This document shows positions 1 to 11,400 of a DNA stretch of 64,000 nt, in pieces (the stretch's first letter is position 1; every line of letters starts with the position of its first letter). A program made the translations under genes and the position numbers. The notes under the pieces are model-generated. The model saw only the letters and a program-made list of their open reading frames with translations, searched no databases and had not been told where the DNA came from. Source of the DNA: Progne subis subis (lineage: Eukaryota > Chordata > Aves > Passeriformes > Hirundinidae); contig JAKJHU010000057.1 in the NCBI GenBank assembly GCA_022316685.1, positions 1,550,001 through 1,614,000 on the forward strand, in the 5' to 3' direction.

Positions 1-43
1 AGTGCCCCTCCTGTTGTTGTTTGCAAAAATTTTAATGAGCAAT

Positions 44-80
44 TAAAAAGAAAAAAAAAATAAAAAGAGAGAAAAAAAAC
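44..80. repeat. A-rich low-complexity tract
   Basis: A run of adenines broken by single T and G bases lies at the left edge of the window. No LINE or SINE body is visible upstream within the window, so I cannot say whether it is the tail of an inserted element. It is described only as low-complexity sequence. Confidence 0.8.
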
Positions 81-3000
81 CACGTCAAAATTAAATATTG
101 CCTCATCAAGCACAAAAATATCTGGCACCTGACTGATACACTAGAATTTGTAAAGCTTCAGTTCCCTGTGAATACAATGTCTGTTTGTAGTCCAGCAGAG
201 AAAGGAAGGATATAACATTCATAGACATGATTAGTCATTCGTAACCTAGTGAATGAACATGAGCCTGCTAAAGAGGTGAGGGTTTTTGGTTTGTTGTTTG
301 GGTTCCCCCCCGCTAAAATGCTTTCCAGAATACATGTGGTTGATGCCTTTGCCTCCCAGTTGTTGAATGCTGTTCCATGATTTTGATTAAAACATTAAGA
401 TTAAAAAGCTGTATTTAAAGAGTAGAATTAGTAGAATAGTTCTCAAAACTACGCATTCCAACAATAGCTTTTTCATTGCTTCCAGCCTATGCAAGCACAA
501 GTTTGTTCACTTAGCTTCTGACTATGATCCAGTCAAATAGTTAGAAGTTTGAATGAACTCAGAGAAATATTTTTACGGTGTGAAGAACTTTGATTCTTGG
601 CCACAATACTTCTTAAATTGCTTAGTCATGTGAGAGTAAAATTTCAGTAGCCAGCAGATATACCATTGAAATTTCACTTGCAACATGCTTTAGCTTACCG
701 GCTGTGACCCTTATGTAAGGTCATGTACACAGCTGTTTAAATAAAAATATACACCATGATAACTCACAGTGTGCTCCAGTCATGCAGAAATGTGAGTGAA
801 CAGCTTATTGATTTTAGTGTCTGACGTGACCTGCTCATAATTAGGAAATCAATAACCTGGATTCTTTCTCCTCCACCACCCACCTTTTCCCCAAATTCCA
901 AAAATATCTCCACATTCAAACAGTTCTGATATTGGATTCCCATCCCAAGTCTCTAAGCACTTCCATAAAAGTTAAATAATTTCCCACATTTTACTTTGAC
1001 CCAAAGGTTTGGATGGTGGCTGAGGAAGAAATTTATTTGATAGTACAAAATAACATTCAAAAGAGATCTTAAAACATGGCAAGAATATAGCAGATTTTGG
1101 CTGATAATAAAATCATAACTACGTTAGAAGAAAATACTTGGCTGACTACACTAGTCATTGGTGACATTGGTCCCAGTTGACAAAATAGCTAGTAAGTGTG
1201 ATCTTCTCTCATCATTACCTCATGGCAGGGAGGCCTTAACCCTTTTACAAGATGCCAGCTTTTGACTTTAGCACCACTACACCCAGCTGACCTTTCTCAG
1301 CTGACATTTCCCAGTTAGCTCCTTGCTACTATAGCCTTTCAGTACTTCCAGAATGCTACAGGGATTGAAAACATTTGAGGTTATTGCTCAAGAGTAGAAC
1401 AGGGCATGCAGACAAACTAATGGAAGAGATCAAATATTTAAATAACACGTGTAAAAGACCTCAGGCATCTTACATGGCATCTCAGAAAAGAGTCAATTAT
1501 GGGGCACAGAAAGAAGCTAATAATAACCAAAGTAGGCCATATGCAAACCCTGTCATCCTGGCAAAAATTTGAAAGAAGCTGTACAAATAGCAGTGAAGGA
1601 AGACAAATATGCACAGTCAGAGCATGCATACCCCAGAGTACCTTTGCTGAATCACCTTATGAGAATATGATCTACCAAGCTGGGGGAATCCAAACTCAGA
1701 TGTAGCCTGCCAAAGCCAAGCTTCTTTGCACTCCCAATCTGCCAGATATAAACCCAGAAAACATTCACAGCAAGTACTTTTGTATTTGCCCAATTCTTTA
1801 TACTGGCTAAGAAAGGAACCATGCACAATGTTACATCATTTTCACTAGGCTTAAAATGCAGAGGCAGCATGTAAATCCAGCAGGAATGATAAGCAGAAGA
1901 GAATAATGCCACAGGAAGCCCAAAGCAAGGACCAAAGTTTCAGCAAGTATTTCAAAATACACAATTTGTACTCTTGCAGCTTCACACACTGAAGGTTTTG
2001 CATGGATGTTAGGGTCCTGACAAAACACCAATGTATTCCATGACAAAGCACAAGCACAAGAACCCTCAGAGAGATCTATTAGGCATTATTCAGTGAATGT
2101 TGAACAATAGGATTGTCAAAAGGATTTTTTTTTTCAATGTAAGCTTTTTAAAAATAAACAGCATTCTGAGAAAGAATTAAGTTCTAGTACGACAGGTGTA
2201 AAGGTTCCCCCTTCATTTAAAGTACTATTCCCTAGCCTACAGTCTTTTAAGCACTGTATAAATTACCACACTGGTGTGAGAGGATATACATTTACTTTCA
2301 CATCAAACGTCAACATATTAAACTTCAGCAATGCATTGGTACCATTTGAGGCTTTTTTAATGGCAAATCAGGGACTCCAGCAATTTTTTTTTTCATAGAC
2401 TCAGTTGTATTCAGTGTATGTCTTCCTCAAACTCTAGCTTTTGGAATAGGTGTGGGTTTACATCTTCACTGGCTTTCACTATCATGCTCTCACTTTCAGC
2501 CTGCAATGCCTGAGCTGGGTTTTTGGAGGGCTCTGGCACATGCCCAGGCAGTGATGCTTTCTCTGCCTCTCCAGGGGACATTCCAGGGCTTAAACACACC
2601 ATTTCCCAGAACTCTAAGGTTTATGTACTGAGGGTTTTTAATTTAACACATAACATGTATGTATTGCCCTTCACCAAAGTTTCTATGCTTTTTCTCAGAA
2701 ACTTAAATATTCTTATGGAATCAGTGTGGTAAATTTGATCAGTTCATTGATAAAATTTATGATATGAGGCTACTTCACAACATTTTTGAAGCACAGCTAA
2801 GGAGGAAACAAATAAGTGGAAATGAAATGCCATTTTGGGAGGAGGAAAAGGGATGTATTAAAGTTGGGGAAAAGTGTACAAAGTCATAGCTGCTCTCCTC
2901 TCAACTCAGACAAAACCCCAGAAAGTATTCCCCCATTTTTTCCTTTGTACTTATCTTCAGAGTCCACAGAGCAATATAGATTCTCTTTTTTTCCCAGGGA

Positions 3001-4482
3001 GTCTCTTTACCTGCCCCAGATTTATTTTCTCTGATCTTCACATCAGCAATACTGTGGCTGATCCTCATAGTCTTGCTGCAAAGAATGCCCTTCCCTCCTC
3101 TTCCCCAAATTTTCATATAGTTAAGAGAATTGACTTGACCTATCAGAAATCATTAGCATTTGAAAATAAAAATAAATCTCTTTGCTTATGGGTTTATTAG
3201 TTATGCTCACCTGCAAAACAGCAGAAATATTTAACTTCCTATGCTTCTGCCCCTCAGTGCTTTTCAACAATAGCTAAAAATATGAAGTTTGTTTATTCTA
3301 GACTGGAAAACATAGCTCTTCATCACAGCCTTACTATGAACTGAGGTATTAAATGCTACAGCAATCTGATTAAATTGTACTGTGAAAACCTCAAACTGCA
3401 CTATATTTTAACAGTGGAATTAGGTTTGCTTATTTTCTTTTTTAAAATTAACCCTGAAAATAATCAATTTCTTACTTCTGTACAGTAAAAACCTGCTGTC
3501 ACAGTCAAAATAAGTCCCAATCTGGTTGCAGTAAACACTTCAAAGTACAGCACACCACAGACCCTCGCTCCTGTCCCACCTCCTCCTCACAGTGATATTT
3601 GACTGAGGCTTTCCAGCATGCGCAAACATTCTGTTTCGAACGCGCTTCTCATCTTTCAGTGAAAACCGTGCCTAGGCCAGATGCTTTGGTTGTCTTCTAC
3701 ATTTATTTAATTGGTTGTCATTTAACATGAAACACATGATGACAAAAGGAAATCTAGCCCCTTTGCAATAGTTTCTTTTGAGACACCAATGCCTGTGCCT
3801 CATCCTGGCTGGTCCTAGAACAAGCAGAGACTAGAAAGATCTGTTTGTTTCCTGGAATAAAATTTTTGGGAGGGTACAAATTTGCATTCACTAGGTCAGG
3901 ATAATAAGCAATTAACTCAATTTAAAAATTAAATTAATGTTTAGTCCAAATAAATCCTGGTCTGTGTATGTGTGTGCTGAAGAAACTGTTTAACTCCTGT
4001 GGGTGCATTTCATCAGGTAGAAGGAAAGTGAAGACTAATCACTAAGAGAATTAAACCCAGATAAAACAAAAGAGCACAGCAGAAGTGCCAGGTGCTGTAT
4101 TTCTCACTTTGAGGGCATTAAGGGCTGTCTTTGCCCCATTTTAACAGGCTGTAACAAAGGACCATTGGGTCTTGAGGTCCTACAGAAGCAGTAAGTGGAA
4201 GGAGTGCTTTCAAGGAGCAAAGTTTATCAAAGCTTGAGAAAATGAGTATTTCTGTCAACTTATGCACCCCCGTGCCCTTCTTAACTCCATGTTCTTCTCT
4301 CTGCTGCTCCTACCAGCTGGTGTGGCTGAATGGTAAATGAAATCAGGGCAGCGATCCCATTTCGGAAAACTCCTAAAAGACAAAAACTGCTATAGGCACC
4401 ATCATATAGGAAGGACTTAGAGAGAGTAGAATACAATATAAATGCTTTTTTCCCCCTAAAGATAGATCTGGGAAAGCCTTAC

Positions 4483-4661
4483 CGTGACGGAGGCTCCATT
4501 CTGTGGCCATGCAGCCCCAGAGGCAGGACCCACAGCGGGGCTGTGCTGGCTGAAGAGCAGCAGTGGCGGTCAGGGAGCGCCCGGGCGTGGCAAGGACAGA
4601 GCTGCGCTCCCGTATCCCCTCTTTCTGCCTTTCCCAGCTGAACTGCAGCGCCAGAGCACCG
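4483..4661. promoter_or_regulatory. Small CpG-enriched block, candidate regulatory element
   Basis: I count 11 CpG dinucleotides in about 180 bases, clustered most tightly at 4566-4612, inside DNA where CpG is otherwise rare. The block is GC-rich and ends shortly before a 19-base T tract at 4687. Open frames cross it on the plus strand but show no domain. It could be an unmethylated regulatory element, a relic of a GC-rich insertion, or a local composition fluctuation. No TATA element or convincing splice donor was identified, so the regulatory reading is inference. Confidence 0.3.
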
Positions 4662-4686
4662 AGCTGTCTGTCAACAGAAAGAGGGA

Positions 4687-4705
4687 TTTTTTTTTTTTTT
4701 TTTTT
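4687..4705. repeat. Poly(T) tract, 19 bases
   Basis: This is an uninterrupted run of 19 T, equivalent to poly(A) on the minus strand. No retroposed gene body is recognisable next to it, and I saw no flanking target-site duplication. Confidence 0.9.
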
Positions 4706-5693
4706 CTCCCAGTTGCATAAGGAAACAGTCAGACTTTGCTGTTCTTGTGATTTGTCTCCAGCTCAGCTGACTAAGATGTACAAGTCAGGAAACTAACATC
4801 TCTCTTATCAATTTTCCAGTCACTTTTTATAGGTGCTGTAAACTACACCAAAGCTATCCATTCTCAGTTCACTGCCGTGAGCTGTGAGTCTGTAACAGAG
4901 CTCAGTCCATTTCATGTAGCCAATTTCAAATATTTGCTACAGAGAACTGTTACCTCATAATATTTATTTAACACCTTGATGAAGCAGCAGTAGATTATAC
5001 CATCCTACTGCAGAATTATTAACAGTACAGAGAATCCTTTAGTTGTTAGGGACACAGAACAGTTGTATACTGCTGCAGCGTTACTTGAATGACTCTTGCT
5101 TTCAAAGCTGTATTATATAGTTCTTTAATAGCTGTATTATATTATTGACTTGTTTCAATTTACATTACCACTGATAGTCTCTCTTCAGTCTTTACACAGA
5201 ATTCCAATTAATGTCAAAGAGGAGTAATCACACATGAAATTAATGGAGAATATATCCCTTAAAATTTAATGTGTACCCAAGATATTAACTATCATTTTAC
5301 TTAACTTTTATACTAGAACATTAACTATAATTTGCAGAATAAGGATTTTCCAAGTTCCCTCCCCCCAAAGAAAATGAGGAACTGCTGTTCATGTTAGAGT
5401 AGTCTTGCTGAGCTCAGAGATGGCACTGGAGCCTGTCAAGAAAACAATGCAGTGAATTCCCCAAACAAATTTAAAACAACTCTCAAAGCATCTCACACTA
5501 AACCCACACATGGGATTGAACCTCCAAACTGAGATTAGATGACATGAAAGGTGATAGGATGTAGTCAAATCAACAAAATACCACACCACTTAATAAACTA
5601 GCTTACTGGGAATTGAGGTGGAGGGTTTGCTGTAAAAAAGGAGAAAGGCCAAGGAGAATATTAATAGGCCAGTAAAATCTTCATAAAGGGCGC

Positions 5694-5712
5694 TTTTTTT
5701 TTTTTTTTTTTT
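5694..5712. repeat. Poly(T) tract, 19 bases
   Basis: An uninterrupted run of 19 T follows a GGGCGC motif. It is a mononucleotide microsatellite and probably length-variable. No inserted element is visible beside it. Confidence 0.9.
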
Positions 5713-6698
5713 ACTTTAATGGGATAAGCATGAAAAAGCAGACAACAGCATAAAGAGTATATAAAAGAATAATGGCAATACAGCTGTAAAAGATGAACAA
5801 TTTTACTGTGACAGCTTATGTGACATCTTCTCACTTGATGAAAAAAATGTCAAAACAACCCAAAAAGCACCACTTCCCTGGAACATACTGAACTAAGGCC
5901 AAGTTTAAGGTGAAAGTCCTTCAGCCTCTCACCTTCATATAACTGCTTGTTTCATCTTAGCTGCTTTGCTTTCCCTCCACTGAAGGCTTTGGCACTTTTC
6001 TTACAGACACAGTGAATGACTGTGCAAAAATCTCAGCACTAAAAAGGCAGCACCCAAGGCTGTGCTCTCAACATCTACTCTCAGCAGTGTGAGCTGAATC
6101 AAAGCCTCAATGAAACGGCACAGGTACAGAAGTGGCTGAGGATGAGATGCTGCAGATGAGATGAGGAAAAAGCAGCATTGAAAGGGAAAAATCTGTTAAA
6201 GAAATACTGATTTCTACCAGGGAGAAACCAAACCAAAAAAGAACACCTGCCACAGCCCTTATCTGGCTTGTTCTCTTATCTGCATTTGGTCTTTAAACAA
6301 AATTTGTACCCTTCTCAAGAGAACTTCTAGTACAAAATCAGTGATAGTGGGATGATAGAGAAGCATCCAAGAGATATTTTTAAATGCTTACTTGAACTCA
6401 TCTAAATCTAGAACGCCTTGAGCATTTCATTTTTTGCTGTGGTATCCAATTTAAAACTTAAAAGCATAGGCAGCAGCCTTCAAAGCCTGCATAAGTAGGG
6501 AGAAAATACATTTTGGAGAGAACTGTGCTGGTTTCTAGAGTCCTTAAAAAAAGGTAAAAAACCTTACTAATACTGCTTTTAGGAACTTCAGGCAGACTGA
6601 AGTGTTTAATGAAATCCTGTCCTTCTAGGGAGGACGCACTGCCTGCTTCTGTTTTCTTAGATTCAGTTAGGACAACAGTGACTCAGTCACTGCAGCTA

Positions 6699-6757
6699 GG
6701 AGAAAAAAAGAGAAAAAGGCAGGCAGGAAGGCAGGAAGAAGAGAAAATAAAGAAGGG
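6699..6757. repeat. Purine-rich simple repeat (AGAAAA / GGCA / GGAA)
   Basis: About 59 bases are almost entirely purine on the plus strand. The tract starts with A-rich AGAAAAAG units, passes through imperfect GGCAGGCA and GGAAGGCA units, and ends in GAAGAAGAG. It is a degenerate microsatellite; such polypurine tracts can form triplex-like structures. No gene association is visible. Confidence 0.75.
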
Positions 6758-7804
6758 TATCTGCTGAAGTTGAAAGGCTGTATTAGGCTTAGTATATGAA
6801 CAGTCACTATGCCATGATTACAGGTGTAACCTAAAAGGAAAAAGCCCACATAAAATACTTGGAAAATAAGATGGGAAAAGAAGCATCAGGCAAATAATGG
6901 AGAAACATGAAGCAATTCCTGTGTGGCAGACCTGACTCAACACCAGCAAGGTTCCCTTTCCAGAGCAAGTGCCCTACCTCCATCACATGGTCAATCTGAC
7001 ATGAAGAGCCACTGGATCTGGGTGCATCAAAAAGAGAGCTTCATTATCTACACCCATGGGAAACACCTGAAGACAGATAGGGCAAAAGGGGATTGGCAAC
7101 CACAGCAACAGCAACCAAGGTAAAAGGGAAAAAAGAAAGCATCAACATATCCCCATCCATAAATTCCAGCTGTACAAGAAAGCTTTCAGTAATGTCAGGA
7201 ATACTCTTGAAGTTTACACAAATCACACTTCTCAAAATGAAGAGAAAGAAAGTACTGTCATCGAATCCCAAATGCATTGTGGGCTGATCACGTTAAATAG
7301 AAGAACACCGTGATTAATGACAGAGAAGAAATGGATAATGTGGGGAACTTTTCAGAAATATAAAGTTTGCCAGAGAAAAGTGCCAATCATACCATCTCAA
7401 CCAGTCCCAAGTGAAAATGAATGTCTTTTTGTCGAGGAAGTCATGAGCATATGACCATTAACTGAATTGAGCTGAAAGAATTTATGTTAAATGGAAGGAT
7501 GAAAACCAAGTTTCCACAGAAGAACTATGCACCAAGCAGGACTGCAACAGGCAATGCAAGCCTCAACTTGGCTGACAGTCGGAGGGAGGATGGTTAGGGA
7601 GACAGATAGGCTGCAAGAGACCATGGAAGAAGAAACATCCATACTATTACAAATGAAAACAAGTCCAAATACAGTATGCAGATATAGTGAAAATGTGGCT
7701 GCAGGAGCTGATGCAGTCAAGATTCAGCAGTCGTACTCTACATACTCTGGTCACATATGAAAGCAAAAAAATTAAAACACAGGCATCCTCCCAAAATCCT
7801 GCAG

Positions 7805-8400
7805 TGATACATGACTTTAAAGAGTTAAGATTTTAGCTAAGGGTTAGAAGCAATTTATATTGATCAAGATGTAAGTTAGATTAGTAAATGGTAGGTTAAG
7901 GATTATTAGATGCCCAAGCTAGAGCTAACTGTTCTATTATGAGCTTGTTTATAGAAAAAGTGGAGTAAGTGAACTGTCATAAGAACAGATTGAAACCAGT
8001 AAGAACAATGGCCAGCACCTGGACTTGGTACCAATCAATCACGAAGCAGGGGACATTGGATCGTGCCAGAGGGTCACAGAGACCTGATGAAGACTCTCCT
8101 GACTTCATCCTTTGAGACCACTGACCCAATTCGAGACCACCGACCCAATTCAAGAGAAGAACTGCACACGCGTGAAGGACTGATAACCTCATTTTAATAC
8201 AGAGTGGGGATGGGAGGTGCTGGGGTTATGCATATATATTGTATGTAAGATGTTGGAGAATAAATAGAGAGCAAAGAGCCTTGTTCGGGGCGGCCACGCC
8301 TTTCGGAGATGACTCCCGTGCCGCCCGCCGGTGAATAAACATACCACTTTCTAACTTTAATTAGTTAGAGGGTCTTTGTCCGTGACTATATCGGTTTTCA
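7805..8400 (+). mobile_element. Solo LTR of an endogenous retrovirus (ERVL-like, plus orientation)
   Basis: This is a retroviral long terminal repeat without an internal region. The U3-like part runs to about 8230. A TATA-like CATATATATT lies at 8231-8240, with AATAAATAG just after it at 8259. A CpG-rich stretch at 8286-8331 precedes a polyadenylation signal, AATAAA, at 8334-8339. The U5-like end contains CTTTCTAACTTTAA at 8347-8360 and finishes in a terminal CA at 8400. The same signal block occurs inverted in the LTR at 38056-38762, so the two share a family. The left boundary is uncertain: TG candidates occur at 7800, 7805 and 7812, and no clean target-site duplication was found. No polypurine tract lies upstream and no primer-binding site downstream, which points to a solo LTR left by recombination. 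The ERVL assignment is from memory of avian LTRs. It encodes no protein. Confidence 0.78.
8114..8151 (+). repeat. 19-base tandem duplication inside the LTR
   Basis: Two adjacent 19-base units (8114-8132 and 8133-8151) are identical except for one T/C difference. Each begins GAGACCAC and ends CCCAATTC. The duplication lies in the U3-like part of the LTR, where direct repeats in retroviral LTRs often carry transcription-factor sites. Both units contain CCAAT (as CCCAATTC). I saw no corresponding duplication in the LTR at 38056-38762. Confidence 0.85.
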
Positions 8401-11400
8401 ATGACTCACCAGAACACAAATGCACACACAAAGAGTGTACTTGCAAACTCATCATGTTATTGAGTGAGGCTGAATGAACTCACTCTTAATGCCTTTCCCA
8501 TTTGCAAGATCTGAAGAAGGGCTGCCTGTACATTCAGCATATGGGCAGTCAGAATATCCTTTGATAACCTGAGAACAGGTAAAGATATCTGGAAGCTTAC
8601 CCACCCCGTAGCTTTTGTTCTTTAAAGGTTTATTTTGATAGTCTTGCTCCTCTAGAGCCTATGCAATGGCCACATCTATGTGAAGCAGCTGCTAGCTGTT
8701 GCCACGCCACTGACACTTTATATATCCTTGTGAAACCTGGCAGAAAAAGATGCAAAGAGAGGTGTCTAAAGCTTTTGCTTGGCTGGAGAACACAGAGCAA
8801 AGGTACTACCTGCTTTGAAAATAGAGTGTCTGCATAGCCCTCACTGCCTCATATGGGTGCAACTTCAGTAGCAGAAATTCATCACTTAAGAGGAGTGTAA
8901 GAATGCTTATTTTGTATTTAAAGAATAGGCACAGAAACATATATCTGAATGAGAAAGGCAGCTTCCAGAGCAGCCAGTCCTGGCACTCTGCAAGCACTCC
9001 GTGCCCATGAAATACACCTCCTGGAACAGGATCTTACTTCATCATGCAGTGGGTTTAAAGAATGTGTGCCCAGTTCTCTCCTGGTTGGGTGTGAGCACCA
9101 TCCTCTGAGATCAATGCCATTACATACATCTTGCAGAGCAAGAATTGGTCTGTTTGTATGTGATTTGAGAACCCTAGCAAAAAACACTAACAGCATATGA
9201 GAGCTCTCAGTTATCCTCTGAAGACTAGGCTGTCTGCCAAGAGAACGGCACATTAAGCAGATACATCAATAATTTCCATCATCCATCCACCAAAGAAAGA
9301 AATTCCATTCACCTTAAAATGCATCATATGTGGATTTTACCATGCTGAAAAGGGCAAAACTTGTAGTATTCTGAACTATCATAGTATAACAGGATTGGTT
9401 CCCCTTAGTGCTGCTCAGATGCAGCTACTGCCTCAAGGAATTTATATTAATTCAGCAAATCCCATCCCTTCTGTGACAGGAGTGAGCTATTTTGCCATAA
9501 ATTGGCTAAACTCCATGGCTATAACTGATCAAATGAGGTGTGCCCATACATAATGTTTAACCATAAAATTTAACTAAAGAAATAAAATTTGAACGCTGGC
9601 CAATAACGTGGATGGAGAAGTGGCAGAGACAGTCTCAGCAGCAAACCTATTCCCAGCGCTGAGTGCAGGACAATCATTTCAGAATGTAAAATTAGGTAAG
9701 CCAGATTCCAAGCTGGTGATTTCAATACATCTTTTAGGAGGTTAAATTTAAACAGAATGCTGTTTAACATGCTATTTCAATGTCATTTGCTCTTTTGCTA
9801 TAAGTATTTTAGAGGTCTTGCTCAGCTATCTCAGCTGAGAAACTGCCCAGCTATGTTGTGTGCTGCAGTTTGCTGCCCACTGGGTCATTCTGGCTAACAC
9901 TGCATTTTCAGCTGACTGTGCTGCACTCTCTGAAGAAAGGCAAACAATTCCTGCCTACATCTGAAAAATATTTGGATCGATACAGAAAAAGAGGCATTTT
10001 AGTTTTGTGTGCTGTTGTTTGCCAAGGATTAGAGTTAAAAATTGAAAAGGAAAAAACCCAAATCCCTCCTCCAGCCTTTCCTATGACATTTCTAAGCATT
10101 TTAATGTCTAAATACTGAACTAGATCATCTGGTAACTGGGTTTGCATTCCCCAGCCTTGTCCTGCCTTGTGAAAACTGGAGCCCAGAAAGATCACACCTC
10201 TGTGAATGGGGTGCAGAGAGCTGATGTTCCCACCCCAAGCAGCTATTCCTCCTTCTTCAGCCACCACCTGCTTTTCCACATGATGTTCTGTACCACATTT
10301 CCATTACCTGTCTTTAAAGAACACACAGCCTTAGCAGGATAGTCCTCTGTATGGCAGGAGACAACAAAGGCCCTGTAACTCTGCCTACAGCTCCTCTTCC
10401 TATCACTGGCTCTCTCCTTCCCAGGCTTTCGAGGGTTTTCCTTAAATTCTCTACTGACAAGACCACAGGCTTTACCTCCCTAAACTTGGGATTCCAGTGA
10501 GGCTGGGCAATTAGCATTTGTCCCTCAGGCTGTCTGTCTACTCAGACCTCCTGGCCAAATCTCAAAATAATCCCAAATCCCCGCACAATACTTGGGTAAC
10601 AAAGGCTGCAGCCACGGGAGGAAGAAAAACAAAAGGAAAGAGACAAAGCAAGTCACAAAGTCACAACTATAGAAAGGGGAATGTTCGAAAGCTTGTCCCC
10701 ATCTCACCCACTGTAAATTACTGGGGTTTAACATCCTGTGGGAAGCAGTGCAGCTACTGGAGCCAACAGCACAGCAAGCGTTTTCTCTCTGGGATAGTTT
10801 GGGTCATTAAATGTTGCTAAAGACATATTTGTCCTTGGAAGGCTTAAAAGCAAACCTTTTTAAAAACTGGCATGTGGGATTCTGTGAGGTAATGAGTGAT
10901 GTGAAAGAGCTAAATATTAGATTCCAAGCACTGTATTATGATTGAAATTTCACATCACCTAGAGGATAAAGTAAAATTCAGTAACTTGTTTTGAAACAGC
11001 AAAAAGATTTCCTGATTTTATCAGTGCTAATTGAGATCTATTTGAAACAGGCATGCAGCAGAGGATAATTTCCTAATATCACATTCTCTCTGAATGGCTC
11101 ATTTGTTTACCATAAGCAAAATGAAATGGGATTTCAAATAGACTGCTTCTCCGTTGACTGTACCCTGCCAAGGTCTAACACACAGACACAGGTGGGTGAT
11201 TTTCAATCCAACCAATAGCCAAAACTTCAGTTGCTGGCTTCTCCAGGAGGCTGTGCTGTCCTCCACAGCTTATGAGCCTGAGTGGTACTAGAGCAGGTAA
11301 CAGTTGTCTGCAAGATAACAAAGGTTTGAGTGATCAAGATGAGAGAAAGACTAAGGAGGCAGAGAAGTATTTTCTCCTTTCTTGCTCTTGTCAAAGGCTG

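Larger units (their letters stand above)
1..7804. other. Non-coding unique DNA (gene-free stretch)
   Basis: This stretch has no recognisable exon, RNA gene or transposon. It is AT-rich single-copy-looking sequence. It contains an A-rich start (about 44-80), two 19-base T tracts (4687-4705 and 5694-5712), a CpG-enriched block (4483-4661) and a purine-rich GGCA/GGAA stretch (6699-6757), each listed separately. Open frames are short (at most about 108 codons) and overlap on both strands. One minus-strand frame at 2411-2602 has a protein-like composition and is raised as a finding. The rest is most simply intronic or intergenic DNA. Confidence 0.7.

Noticed and set aside
9378..9402. TATCATAGTATAACAGGATTGG resembling the CR1 terminal repeat region
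   Set aside because: The following sequence does not continue into the CR1 3' UTR; likely coincidence.
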